A stretch of DNA of 46,382 bases from Planctomycetota bacterium. GTDB lineage: Bacteria; Planctomycetota; Planctomycetia; Gemmatales; Gemmataceae. The stretch spans positions 1 to 46,382 of the forward strand of contig JAKOSN010000056.1 of the NCBI GenBank assembly GCA_029777335.1. Reading direction: 5' to 3'. The notes beneath the pieces were generated by a model, which ran no database searches, was not told the origin of the DNA, and saw only the letters and a list, made by a program, of their open reading frames with translations. The position numbers were made by a program, and so were the translations under genes. This document shows, one piece after another, positions 8,901-17,400 of this stretch; within the stretch, counting starts at the first letter, position 1, and the number at the start of each line of letters is the position of its first letter.

Positions 8901-9274
8901 TCAAGGGGCACACGGGCTCGGTTCTGTGTGCTGCCTTCAACCGCGATGGCAGTCGTCTTGTTTCGGGAAGTAACGACCATTCGCTGAAGGTGTGGAACGC
9001 CGAGACCGGAGAGGAGATCTTTCCGCTCGCCGGACATACGGAGGCGGTGAATAGTTGTGCGTGGAGTCCGGATGGCAAACGGATCCTTTCGGGAGGCGCG
9101 GACCGCGCGCTGAAGCTGTGGGATGCCGAAAAGGGGCAGGAGGTCTTTTCGCTCCGGGAGCATCCCAGTGTGGTGACCTGTTGTGTCTTCAGCCCCACGG
9201 GCCATGCCATCCTGGTGGGAAGTAGAAGCAAGTTCCTTCATGTCTGGGAAGCGGATAGCGGCCAAGAGCGTTGA
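5936..9274 (+). CDS. GYF_2 - Ser/Thr protein kinase - WD40 receptor protein
   Basis: About 1112 residues from the ATG at 5936; a TTG five codons upstream is less likely. Domains in order: a GYF_2-like domain (about 12-65, WYLARNGEPHGPV), a complete kinase domain (about 100-365) with glycine loop GRGGMGVVY, VALKV lysine, HRDLKPAN catalytic loop, DFG and APE motifs, one membrane segment (about 390-413), an alanine/glutamate-rich coiled coil, and 14 WD40 repeats from about residue 522 to the end. Fourteen repeats would make two seven-bladed propellers. Each repeat is near 42 residues, and most carry a Cys-Cys or Cys pair before the SPDGKR turn. The kinase should be cytoplasmic, with the propellers on the far side of the membrane as sensor or scaffold. 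Family call firm; ligand and substrates unknown. Confidence 0.93.
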   Translation: MTQPSDPMHNTEQLASWYLARNGEPHGPVSADQLRQMLDEKTISLDDLVCPLGGTEWRPLGRWGEITQRKSGSQSTMREPALSAMVATSAIVAPVQGPAIPGYELLGELGRGGMGVVYKARQVKAHRVVALKVIRGAEGASAEDLIRFRHEAEAVACLQHPGIVQIFEVGEHQGQPFFSLEFCAGGSLKDYLHRKALSVREAAVLVEKVARAMGAAHAQGIIHRDLKPANVLLTEDDAPKIADFGLAKKLDDVGATKSGDIMGSPSYMAPEQAGGQSKKVGPPADVWALGAILYECITGRPPFRAATILDTLLKVVNDEPDHPSQLRRNIPLDVETICLKCLDKDPERRYRTAAELADDLRRWLQGEPILARKVSRLERIGLWARRRPAHAAACVLTMLAAVLGSFGVSVTLLWQRAEAAKEATEQARREAEDAREKEAAARQVAEVARQQAEAAARRAQDAKDRLQLSTYAHSLELAYRDWQANDLGRARRMLDQCPQDQRRFEWSYVHHLCYSQLLDLTNHKDHKGAINSCAFSFDGKRVLSASADNTLMMWDADKGTSLFSFKAHVGAIHCCAISPDGKRLLSGGEDYTLKLWDAQKGDFILSLNGHTSRVTCCAFSFDGKSILSGSGDYTLKIWDADTGQARRTFSGHTYPITCCAISPDGKRLLSGSADKTLKLWDPQKEQELLTLKGHTSRINCCAFSPDGKFILSGSGGPEEPGELKVWDVARGQNVFSFKMHPAAVLCCAYSTDGKRILTGSGDRILRVWDAEKNLELFALKGHTEEIRCCAFSPDGKRILSGSADQTLKIWDADRSQEVLLYKGHTQDVVCGAWSPDGKRLLSGSFDKTLRIWDVATRQELRALQGHQGYVLCCAWSPDGKRALSGSEDQTLKIWESETGKCLLTLNGHGDEVLCCAWSPDGKRILSASADHTLKIWDAEKGALLLTLDKHTEKVNCCAWSPDGQRVLSGSADHTLKVWDANKGGEILSLKGHTGSVLCAAFNRDGSRLVSGSNDHSLKVWNAETGEEIFPLAGHTEAVNSCAWSPDGKRILSGGADRALKLWDAEKGQEVFSLREHPSVVTCCVFSPTGHAILVGSRSKFLHVWEADSGQER

Positions 9275-9343
9275 CGCTTCTGGCCAAATATTTGGATTGC
9301 AGTGCCAGACACCGTCATGCATCCGCGCAGAGAGGATGGGCCG

Positions 9344-10570
9344 ATGAGCAGCAATTTGCTGTACAACTACATTCGCGCGCTTCAGATCGAAGGGCGATAC
9401 CCGGAGCACGCTGGAGCATGGTACGCTACCGCGATGCGCCTCCACTTCGGTTGGGGATTCGCAGGACCGGACGAGTGCCCTCCGATCGCGGTTCCCGAAC
9501 CAGGCCACCCACTGCCTCCGCCACCAATAATCGACAATTCTCTTTTGAAACGCAATCGAATTGGTTGCTATCAGCGCGTCCGAAAGGGAGCAGATTTTAC
9601 ACGGGCGATCCACTTTGGCGCTACCTTGGCGGGTGTCGAGATTGACGCGCAGTGGCATTCCCCAGTTGAGGGAACCATCCAGTTGCCAGTTAGTGACGTG
9701 ATTGAGAGCCACGGTGTTGCGATCGTGGACACGGATCCTCTAACCCATGCGATACGGTTCCATAACGACTGGGGCGAGGAATGGGGGGAAGGCGGCTTTG
9801 CCTGGATGATGGAGGACTATTATGACCAGATGGCGATTGAAAGCTACAGCTACATGTATGTCGGACAGTTCGCCGCTCAATCCAGGTTAAGCAGAGTAGG
9901 CGAGAACGAATTCATATGGGATGGCAAAGGCTTTAACTCAGAGTTATTACAGGTACTTGAAATCTACGACCCTGCTGCGGATGAACGAATGGGCTGGGCC
10001 ATCTTGGTATACCGAAATGATGGAGTGGACATTGAGGATCTCTATGTTCGCCCAGAGTTTCGTAGACAAGGAATTGGCACGCAACTAGTCACAATGATTC
10101 GCACTATGCTCGGGAAAAAGGGCCGCAAGCCAGTGCGTTTATGGGTTCCTTTCGTTGATTGCCTTGCCGAGAACCCCACGAACGCTCCAGCGTTGAAAGC
10201 AATCGTGAAAAAACTAGGGCTGATGTTCCAGCCAGTTGGGGTACGATGGGCAGCGTATCTGGCAACCAGTGAAAAAGGATCAGAGGACCCGATTGAGCCC
10301 GTCCATGTACCTGCGAGACTCAGGGCAGAAATGCCAACAGTTCAACCGGGCATGGTGGCGACCAGCGAGGATGCCCTTTGGTCGCGCTTTCCGAAGGTCG
10401 GGACCGAGGCTTGGGACAGAATGAACCGGAGGCGAGCCTCATTGATTCGCAAGAAACTCGAAGGAATGCTCCAATGGTCGGCGGAGTTGCAGGAGTACAA
10501 GGTTCTGCAAGAACAATCTCTTCGGGCCGTCAATCAGCTTTTCCCGTTCTCTCCAGTTGAGAATACCTAA
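9344..10570 (+). CDS. Papain-like domain lacking the cysteine half, fused to GNAT acetyltransferase
   Basis: 408 residues from the ATG at 9344, chosen because GAGAGG lies 8-13 bases upstream; a GTG at 9302 is the alternative. Residues about 1-170 match the second half of a C1A (papain-like) peptidase: helix LLYNYIRALQIEGR, catalytic-type His123 in SHGVAIVD, and Asn141 in HNDWGEEWGEGGF. The N-terminal segment that would carry the catalytic Cys is absent, and the upstream frame hits the kinase stop codon at 9272. Residues about 215-310 form a GNAT acetyltransferase domain with the acetyl-CoA loop RRQGIGT. The C-terminal 100 residues are unassigned. The HNH gene starts 2 bases after the stop, so the two form an operon. 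GC content falls clearly below that of the neighbours, suggesting transfer. It is either a truncated peptidase or an inactive papain-like sensor. Confidence 0.75.
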   Translation: MSSNLLYNYIRALQIEGRYPEHAGAWYATAMRLHFGWGFAGPDECPPIAVPEPGHPLPPPPIIDNSLLKRNRIGCYQRVRKGADFTRAIHFGATLAGVEIDAQWHSPVEGTIQLPVSDVIESHGVAIVDTDPLTHAIRFHNDWGEEWGEGGFAWMMEDYYDQMAIESYSYMYVGQFAAQSRLSRVGENEFIWDGKGFNSELLQVLEIYDPAADERMGWAILVYRNDGVDIEDLYVRPEFRRQGIGTQLVTMIRTMLGKKGRKPVRLWVPFVDCLAENPTNAPALKAIVKKLGLMFQPVGVRWAAYLATSEKGSEDPIEPVHVPARLRAEMPTVQPGMVATSEDALWSRFPKVGTEAWDRMNRRRASLIRKKLEGMLQWSAELQEYKVLQEQSLRAVNQLFPFSPVENT

Positions 10571-10572
10571 GG

Positions 10573-11193
10573 ATGAGTCAGCCACAGCCATTCAACTATC
10601 CCGCAGCCGCACTTGTGCGCAAACATGCGCCCGCGGGCTACAAGGAGTACAGTGAATACAAGCCGTGGCTGCGTGACGAGTTTGAGTTTCGTTGCGTTTA
10701 TTGTCTGCAACGTGAAATGTGGTCTCGTGCGCGCGCCGGTAGTTTTTCAGTTGACCATATCGTTCCACAGTCGACCAATAAGCAACTTATCTGTGATTAT
10801 AACAATTTGCTTTACGCCTGTTGTCGATGTAATTCGTTCCGGCGGGAGATACCAGTTCTCGACCCGACACAGCACGTGATGGACGATCATCTAGCCGTGA
10901 CCCCTCATGGAACTGTCCATTCATCGACAACGGAAGGACAATTCCTCATAGAATTACTCCACCTCAATGCACAAGAGGCAGTTAGGGAAAGAATGCGGAT
11001 TCTTCGCATTCTCGCACGAATGAGTCTGTCGGCGACGGAAGGCGAGAAGACCGACTATTTGGAGACTTTCGGTTACCCAGAGGACTTACCTGATCTGCGC
11101 GCACTCAGACCTCCGATTAACAACAATTCAAAGAGTCCAGAACGGTGTTTCTTCGTCCTCCGTGAGCAGAACCTCTTGCCGGAGGTTTACTGA
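10573..11193 (+). CDS. HNH endonuclease
   Basis: 206 residues. The HNH core is clear: zinc-binding CVYC (Cys41, Cys44), the catalytic DH pair at 61-62 in DHIVPQS, Asn77/78, then CCRCN (Cys83/Cys86). This is the McrA/HNH_5 style of nuclease, and it should cut DNA with a metal ion. A Shine-Dalgarno-like AAGG sits just before the ATG, inside the end of the upstream GNAT fusion gene, so the two are co-translated. The gene shares the low GC content of its partner, against about 60-70% in flanking genes. No methyltransferase or restriction partner is visible. A role in defence or genetic conflict is inference from family and context. Confidence 0.88.
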   Translation: MSQPQPFNYPAAALVRKHAPAGYKEYSEYKPWLRDEFEFRCVYCLQREMWSRARAGSFSVDHIVPQSTNKQLICDYNNLLYACCRCNSFRREIPVLDPTQHVMDDHLAVTPHGTVHSSTTEGQFLIELLHLNAQEAVRERMRILRILARMSLSATEGEKTDYLETFGYPEDLPDLRALRPPINNNSKSPERCFFVLREQNLLPEVY

Positions 11194-11385
11194 CTTTTTG
11201 CGACCGTTCTCTTCCCTTCGTAGGTGCGAGCCTTCCAGTCGATCTGCCAGGAGGTAGCAACCGACGTACGATCGAACGGGGAGCATCGCGGAGCAGGATC
11301 TCGTCGATCGGTTTGTGCGCCGTCGGGAAAGGCGTCCTCTCGGGATGGCGAGCCACCGCGCTTGACAATTTGAATTCGCGCGTGC

Positions 11386-12519
11386 TCAAGGAGAGCGGTC
11401 CTTGGCGGCGAAGACGGGGAGCGCGGGGGCCGCGTCCTTGTTTGCGCTGTGGAAATCCTCGCCAAGCAGGGCGGCGAGAGTGGCGGCGAGTTGACTTTGC
11501 GTCACTTCGAAATTTTCTCGTTGACCAAGCGGGGGCGTGTCGGGGCTCATTATAGCGAGCCATACAAACTCCGCGCCAGGCACTTTTTTGCCGTGATCGG
11601 TCCAGTCTTCACGGGTGGAACCGCGGCCGTGGTCGGTTGTCACTACCAGCGCCGTTTTGTCCTTGTATTGCGGCACTTTCTGGATTGCTTCCCACGTTTG
11701 GGCCAGAAAACGGTCTGCCTGATGGGCGGCGTCCAGGTACAGGTCGTAACGTCGGCCGTGGCCCCACTCGTCGGTCTCGCCCAGGCCCACGTACAACACC
11801 CTTGGCTTGCGTTGCTCCAAAGCGGATTCGGCAGCGGCCATCGTGAACACATCGAACACGTTGTCGGGCCAGTAACGCGGCATACGCTCCAGAAACTCGT
11901 TCGCCTGCCGTTCGCGTGCCGTCAGTTTCTCGCCCTTGAACGGTTCCCACCCGGCGAGCACCGGCAGACGACTTTGCCGGACCCGGAAGATCGATGGGAA
12001 GACATCCCAGGTGCAGACCGCCTCGACCCGGCCCCGAAACGCGGCCTTGCTGTTCAGAAACTCAAGGACGGAGAGATTGGGATTGTCCTTTTTGCCGTTG
12101 GAGTTGATGCGTGGGTCGGCGACGCCGCAGAACATCTCGCTATAGCCGGGGTAGGAGAATTTCAGGCCGTTGGTGCTGCGCGCCGGAGCCTTGCGCGCCG
12201 GGTTGCCGAACAGCTGGCCCTGTTTCGCCATCGTCCCCCAGAAGAAGGGTAATAGCGTCTCGCGCCGTGCGGTGGCGGTGGTACGCCAGTAACGACGTTT
12301 CAGACCCGGTAAATCGCGGACTCCGCCTCGCTTCTCGTCGAGCAATCCTTCCTCCGCTCCGCCGAAAAACTCCTGCCAGCGAAAGCCATCCAGGGTGACG
12401 ACGAGCACATTCTCCGTCTTGCGGGTTGACCCCTCGGCGGACGCCACCGCCGGGAGGACCGCAGCGGGAAGCAAGGAGAGGAACGCTCGCCGATCAGGGT
12501 TGCCGTTGTTGGGTGTCAT
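11386..12519 (-). CDS. Alkaline-phosphatase-superfamily secreted protein
   Basis: About 377 residues from the ATG at 12519. A longer frame to 12603 adds 28 residues that do not look coding. The N-terminus DRRAFLSLLPAAVLPAVASA is a twin-arginine-like signal peptide. Metal-site motifs of the alkaline phosphatase / phosphodiesterase / sulfatase superfamily follow: LVVTLDGFRWQEFF near the N-terminus, GLGETDEWGHGRRYD in the middle and TTDHGRG toward the end. The expected product is an exported metal-dependent phosphoesterase or sulfatase-like hydrolase. The substrate is unknown. It lies downstream of a DUF1501 gene on the same strand. Confidence 0.8.
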   Translation of the reverse strand: MTPNNGNPDRRAFLSLLPAAVLPAVASAEGSTRKTENVLVVTLDGFRWQEFFGGAEEGLLDEKRGGVRDLPGLKRRYWRTTATARRETLLPFFWGTMAKQGQLFGNPARKAPARSTNGLKFSYPGYSEMFCGVADPRINSNGKKDNPNLSVLEFLNSKAAFRGRVEAVCTWDVFPSIFRVRQSRLPVLAGWEPFKGEKLTARERQANEFLERMPRYWPDNVFDVFTMAAAESALEQRKPRVLYVGLGETDEWGHGRRYDLYLDAAHQADRFLAQTWEAIQKVPQYKDKTALVVTTDHGRGSTREDWTDHGKKVPGAEFVWLAIMSPDTPPLGQRENFEVTQSQLAATLAALLGEDFHSANKDAAPALPVFAAKDRSP

Positions 12520-12621
12520 CGCCGTACCATCGTTTTGCGAGAAGGTCTGGGGGTCCGTCGCGGAATAGTCTACGGCAGGGCCACAAGAGTGACGACGTCC
12601 CAACGTCAGCGCGAAGACGGG

Positions 12622-14028
12622 TTAACCGAAGAGGGGCAACGGATGGCCCTCGGTCAGAGGCAGACGTCGGCCCAGGGCATCCTCGATCGGCGAGTCCAGG
12701 GGAATGCCCAGCGCGTGAAAGATGGTGGCGTGCAGATCGGGCGGAGTGCAGGGGCGATCGGCCGGTTTGGAGGCGATCCGGTCCGAGCGGCCATAAACCT
12801 GACCACCTCGAATCCCACCCCCCGCAAAGGCGACGGAATAGCAGTGCGGATAGTGATCGCGGCCCGAACCCCCGTTTAACCGAGGCGTGCGGCCAAACTC
12901 GGTCAGCCACACGACCAGCGTTTCATCCAGCCGACCCCGCGCCGCCAGATCGTCCAGCAGAGCGCTACTGGCTCGCTCCAGCGGGGGAAGCAGGCGATTT
13001 TTGAGCCGCCGGAAGTTATCGCCGTGGGTATCCCAGTTATCGCCCGAACTACCGTTGAGGTCGCCGGCGGAGGCGTAGACGGTGACAATGGGTACGCCGG
13101 CCTCGGTTAGTCGGCGCGCCAGCAGAGCACTCTGTCCACAGAGGTGATCGCCATAGCGGTCGCGGATGCGCTGGGGTTCGCGGTTGAGATCAAGCGCCGC
13201 TGACACCTCGGACCGAAGCAGGAGGTCGATTGCCATCTGCTGGTAATGATCAAAATTCTTCTCCCCGCGCGACGAGGCGTGCAGGGTCTTCTCTTCCTGT
13301 TCCAGTAGCTTCAGCCGCTCGCGCATCCGTCCGGTCTGGACATCGGTAGGGAGATCGAGATTCGCCACTCCAGAACTGGGCGAGACACCCGCATAGGGCT
13401 GGCCCGCGGAGGGACGCAGGATAAACGGATCGTAGCCCATCCCCAGAAAGCCCCCAAACTGGCCGTTGAGCAAACCACGATCGGCGACGGGATAGGGGAG
13501 AGCGACGGTGCCCGGAAAACCGCGTGGCGGACGACGAAAGCGCGCCACCATCGAACCGAGCGAGGGCCAGTCGCGCCGTGACGGCGGGATGGATTCATCG
13601 TTGCCGGGCCGATGCGGTTCATGACCGGTCAGGTTCCAGTAGGCGGCGTTGCGGTGGCCGGCTTCCTTGTGATGCACCGAGCGGACGATTGCCAGGCGCT
13701 CGGTGTGGCGGGCGAAGGTCGGCATGTACTCACCCAGCTGAATACCAGGGGTGACGGTGGCGATGGGGCGATAGGTGCCGCGCGTTTCGGCCGGGGCGTC
13801 GGGCTTGGGATCCCACGTCTCCAGCTGACTCATTCCGCCCCAGGCAAAGAAGACAATGCAGGAGCGAGCGCGGCCAAAAGAGCGTTCGGAGTGCGACGCC
13901 GAAGCGGCCGCAGCGCGCAGGCCGAGACATTCGCCCAGCGAAAGGCCGAGCAGGCCAAGGGCGGAGGGAACGAAGTGCCGACGCGTCATTCTGAAATCGT
14001 TGCAAGCATCGGTCGTTCGCGACATCAT
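12622..14028 (-). CDS. DUF1501 (sulfatase-like) Tat-exported protein
   Basis: About 468 residues. The ATG pair at 14028/14025 is preferred because GGGAG lies just upstream; the frame continues to 14073 and an inner ATG exists at 13989. The signal is twin-arginine type (MTRRHFVPSALGLLGLSLG). The body shows the DUF1501 hallmarks: CIVFFAWGGMSQLETWDPKP near the start, WDTHGDNF, LTEFGRTPRLN and a closing RPCTPPDLHATIFHALGI block. DUF1501 proteins belong to the alkaline phosphatase superfamily and in planctomycetes usually pair with DUF1549/DUF1553 proteins. No such partner lies next to this copy. Function in envelope or polysaccharide metabolism is a family-level guess. Confidence 0.88.
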   Translation of the reverse strand: MMSRTTDACNDFRMTRRHFVPSALGLLGLSLGECLGLRAAAASASHSERSFGRARSCIVFFAWGGMSQLETWDPKPDAPAETRGTYRPIATVTPGIQLGEYMPTFARHTERLAIVRSVHHKEAGHRNAAYWNLTGHEPHRPGNDESIPPSRRDWPSLGSMVARFRRPPRGFPGTVALPYPVADRGLLNGQFGGFLGMGYDPFILRPSAGQPYAGVSPSSGVANLDLPTDVQTGRMRERLKLLEQEEKTLHASSRGEKNFDHYQQMAIDLLLRSEVSAALDLNREPQRIRDRYGDHLCGQSALLARRLTEAGVPIVTVYASAGDLNGSSGDNWDTHGDNFRRLKNRLLPPLERASSALLDDLAARGRLDETLVVWLTEFGRTPRLNGGSGRDHYPHCYSVAFAGGGIRGGQVYGRSDRIASKPADRPCTPPDLHATIFHALGIPLDSPIEDALGRRLPLTEGHPLPLFG

Positions 14029-14151
14029 CCGCTCCCACCAGGCCAGCGTGGACTCAGGGCGCCCATGAAACACATTCTATCGTAACCCGAGAGCGGGCTC
14101 GGTGAAAGGGGATTTCCGTCGCCAGGAGGATGCGGAGGATCGGGAAAAATG

Positions 14152-14317
14152 AGGAGTTTCCGTTCGCGCGAGCTACTTACCTCCCATGGGCATGCCATGG
14201 CCGCGGGACGACCTGTAGACCCGGGGCCATGGCCTGTTGCGAAGCCTGGCTGGCCAGAGAACCATCCACGGCGTAACGCCGCAGCAATCGCTACCTCCTA
14301 GCGAACGGAAACTCTCC
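14152..14317. repeat. Structured repeat element, copy B
   Basis: The second copy of the element at 5431-5588, in the same orientation. The outer stem is 14 bp: GAGTTTCCGTTCGC (14154-14167) with 14301-14314, different in sequence from copy A yet perfectly paired. The inner stem GCCATGGCC (14194-14202) with 14225-14233 again differs but pairs, and again holds ACCTGTAG (14211-14218) in its loop. GAGCTACTTACCTCC (14170-14184), TTGCGAAGC (14237-14245) and the 38-nt block at 14261-14298, with its CGGCG-TAA-CGCCG hairpin (14269-14281), match copy A. It lies between the DUF1501 gene and the end of the TPR kinase gene, both on the minus strand. It could be a small RNA, a non-autonomous mobile element, or both. 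Confidence 0.75.
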
Positions 14318-14467
14318 CCGGGATTATCGCCCCGAGAGGGGGCCCCGCCAACTGGCAAAGAGCGCGCAGGCAACTTTCGCCTCTGGCTGCCGGTCCAGAA
14401 CTGGTGCTGAACGCCATCACGCCGGATTCGAGGCAATCCTCCTGAACCGTGAAGGTGAGATGCCTCT

Positions 14468-17400
14468 TCAGCGCTTGAATCCAGTAAACTCCCAGACGTT
14501 GACAATGTAACTCCCGCGGCCTTCCTGACCGAGTGAGGTTGCAAGGATGCGGTAGGTGCCTTTCTCCCTGGACTTGAAAACCATCCTGGAGTTGGGGAAT
14601 CCGCCCCCATCGTTGTTTTCATCGAGGAGAGTTCCGCCGGCGTCGTACAGGCGCAGGTAAGAATTCAGTTGCTTGCTTTCCATCTCGATCACATAGACCT
14701 TGCCAGCTTGCAGTGGCACTTCATACGATTGCTCACGTTGATTGGGCGAGAGCGTTCCTTTCCATTGGTTAACCGCCTGCAAGCTATCGGAAATGTCTTT
14801 CGCCAGTTTCATCGCCGCTGGATCATGCTTTTTGTAGCGGCGGCAAAAGGGCGGCAGCAGCAGTGCTTCTGCGGGATCATTGAGTTTCCGCTTGTCTTGA
14901 AGAATGGCAGTGACCTTCTCGTCCAATGCCATACAGCGTTGACAATCCTTCACCCAATCTGCGGAGGGATAAGGCCAGCCTGGGTGTTTCTGCCCAAGGG
15001 CATGACCTTTTTCCAGATCCTTCAGCGCTTGAGCGAATTTGCCCTGGTCTAGATAAATCAGCCCGAGGTTGCAGTGCGCTTCGGGATAAGAGGGATCGAT
15101 GGTGATGGTTTTCCGGTATTCCCGGATTGCACCTTCCAGATCGTTCTTGTCGGTCAGGGTTGAAGCTAAACAATAGTGGGCCTGGGCAAAGTCCGGTTTC
15201 ATGCTGATGGCTCTTTGATACTCTCGAATCGCATCATCGAGATCTCCTTTGTCATAAAAGGCGCGCCCCAGATTGAAGCAGGCGTCGAGATCGGTGGGAT
15301 CGATGGCAAGAGCTTTTTGGAAGTGCTGAATGGCTCCCTCCAGATCATGCATGTCTTTGAGGGTGCAGCCCAGATTGTAGTGGGCGTTGCCATAGTTGGG
15401 ATCGAGGGCGAGGGCTTTTTGGAAGTGGACCATGGCGCCCTTGAATTCCTTCGTCTCCGCGAGCAAGTTGCCAAGATTATTGTGTGCGATGGCGAAGGTG
15501 GGATCGGCGACAACCGCGAGTTGGTAGTACTTGATCGCTCCTTTCAGGTCACGCTTGAGCCGGAAGGCACACCCCAGATTGTACAGGGCAGCAGCATCAC
15601 TGGGATTGATGTCGATCGCTTTTTTGTAGTAGCGGACGGCCTGCTCCCAATCCTCGTTTTGCAGGAGCGCGTAGGCCAGGTTCCCGTGAGCGAAGCCGCT
15701 CTGCGGCCGCACCGCCAATGCGGCCTGGAACCAGCCCACTCTCTCCACAGGGCCCTTGGCCGTGTCACCCAGTTTCCAAAGCAACCAGTAGTCCTGGGGG
15801 TATTGAAGCAGCGCCTTCCGCAGCAAGGGAACAGGATCGCTTTTGACGGAATTCAATCCAGCGGCGAGGGCCACAATGATATGCGGTGACTGGCGGGAAA
15901 GCTCAATATCTTCGGCCGCCTGGTTCAATCCACCAGCATCTTTCGACACTTCAAGTTTGCGAAACCGATTCCGCCATGGGTCTGGGTCCGCCTCCGTCGC
16001 AACCGCCAGCAAGTGCGCACGCGTTTGATCGTCTCGGACGGTGTACGCCCAGTGATCGAGAGCTGCGACCAGAACGTGGCGAATCCTCGATTGCCGGATT
16101 TTGGCCACTTCTTGCTGTAGCCCGCCTCTGTCAACCGCATACCCTGCATCCTGAAATACCTTGGCGTACTTTGGACCAGCCTTCTCAAATTGCCATTGGC
16201 CATCGACGAGTGTGGCCGTTTCCTGCCGGATCACATCCAGCTTTCTCGCAAGTTGATAGTTCGTCTCGTCCGCTTGCAACTCTCTGGTGAGTTCCCCTAA
16301 CCGATCGGCTACCTCGATTTGTAACAACCTGGGTTCACTGTCCGCCATCGTCCTCGCCCGTTGCCAGGCGGTGCGGACGGCCTCGAGTGTTGTGTGCCAC
16401 CGCGCAAGGTCGCTGAGCAGGGCGTAGACGTGCAGGGGATCTTCCACCTGGTTATACAGTTCCTTGCGCAGCCTCGCGGCTTCGTCCAGCGCCTCCAGCA
16501 CGCTCTTGTTGAGGTATCTTTCTCGCGCAGTTAACTCGCTCTGTGCTTTTTCTTCCTCCCTTTTGCGTGCGGCGTGTTCCTCGGCCTGCCGCGCTTGCTC
16601 GCTCAGATACCACCACCCAGCAATACCGCCCCCGAGCATCAGTATCAGGAGGACCCCCGCGAGGGCCAGGGTCAAGCGCTGCTTTTGCCGCTCGGTCCTG
16701 GTTTTGGCCTGCTCGATCTCGCGACGTTTCTGTTCCTCCAGTGCTCGGGTTTGGGCCTCGGTGCGCGCCAGCTCTGCCTGTTTCAGTCGCTCTTGCACCG
16801 ATTCCCGATATACCGCGACGGCATGGGCCACCTCCGTTGCGTCGCGTGGGCGATCTTCCTTGGTGGGTGCCAGACAACGCACTGCCAGCGCGATCAGTTC
16901 CTCATCGGCACCGCAACCTTGCAAGCGCTCCTGTGCATCCGTTAGTGCCGCGCAGGCAGCTTGATCAAGGACCTCGGAGAGATGCCGTCCTCGAAAGGGT
17001 GGTTCCCCTGTCAAAACTCGACACAGGATTGCGCCGAGTCCAAAAACATCGCAGCGTTCGTCAAGTTGATCGATTTCTCCGCGCGCCTGTTCGGGCGCCA
17101 TGTAAGCAGGGGTACCAAGGACCATCCCCACCCGGGTGCGAGAGGATTCTTCACCCTTCCTGTCGTCATTGCCCGGTTCCCAGACCACGGTGTGCCTGGT
17201 TGCTTCCTGCGTCGACGCAGGCAGCGTTTCTACCCTGGCTTCTGCCTCCTGGTTGACTCCTTTCGCGTGACTCCTGACCACCTTGGCCAGACCCCAGTCC
17301 ATCACTTGCACCTCTCCGAAGACCCCGACCATCACGTTACGCGGTTTGAGATCCCTGTGCAGAATGCCCCGGCTGTGGGCATAGGCGATGGTCTGGCAAA

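Noticed and set aside
7500..9260. Tandem ~126-bp DNA repeats, considered as a minisatellite or CRISPR-like array
   Set aside because: They are in-frame WD40 units within one protein; spacing and divergence follow the protein repeat.
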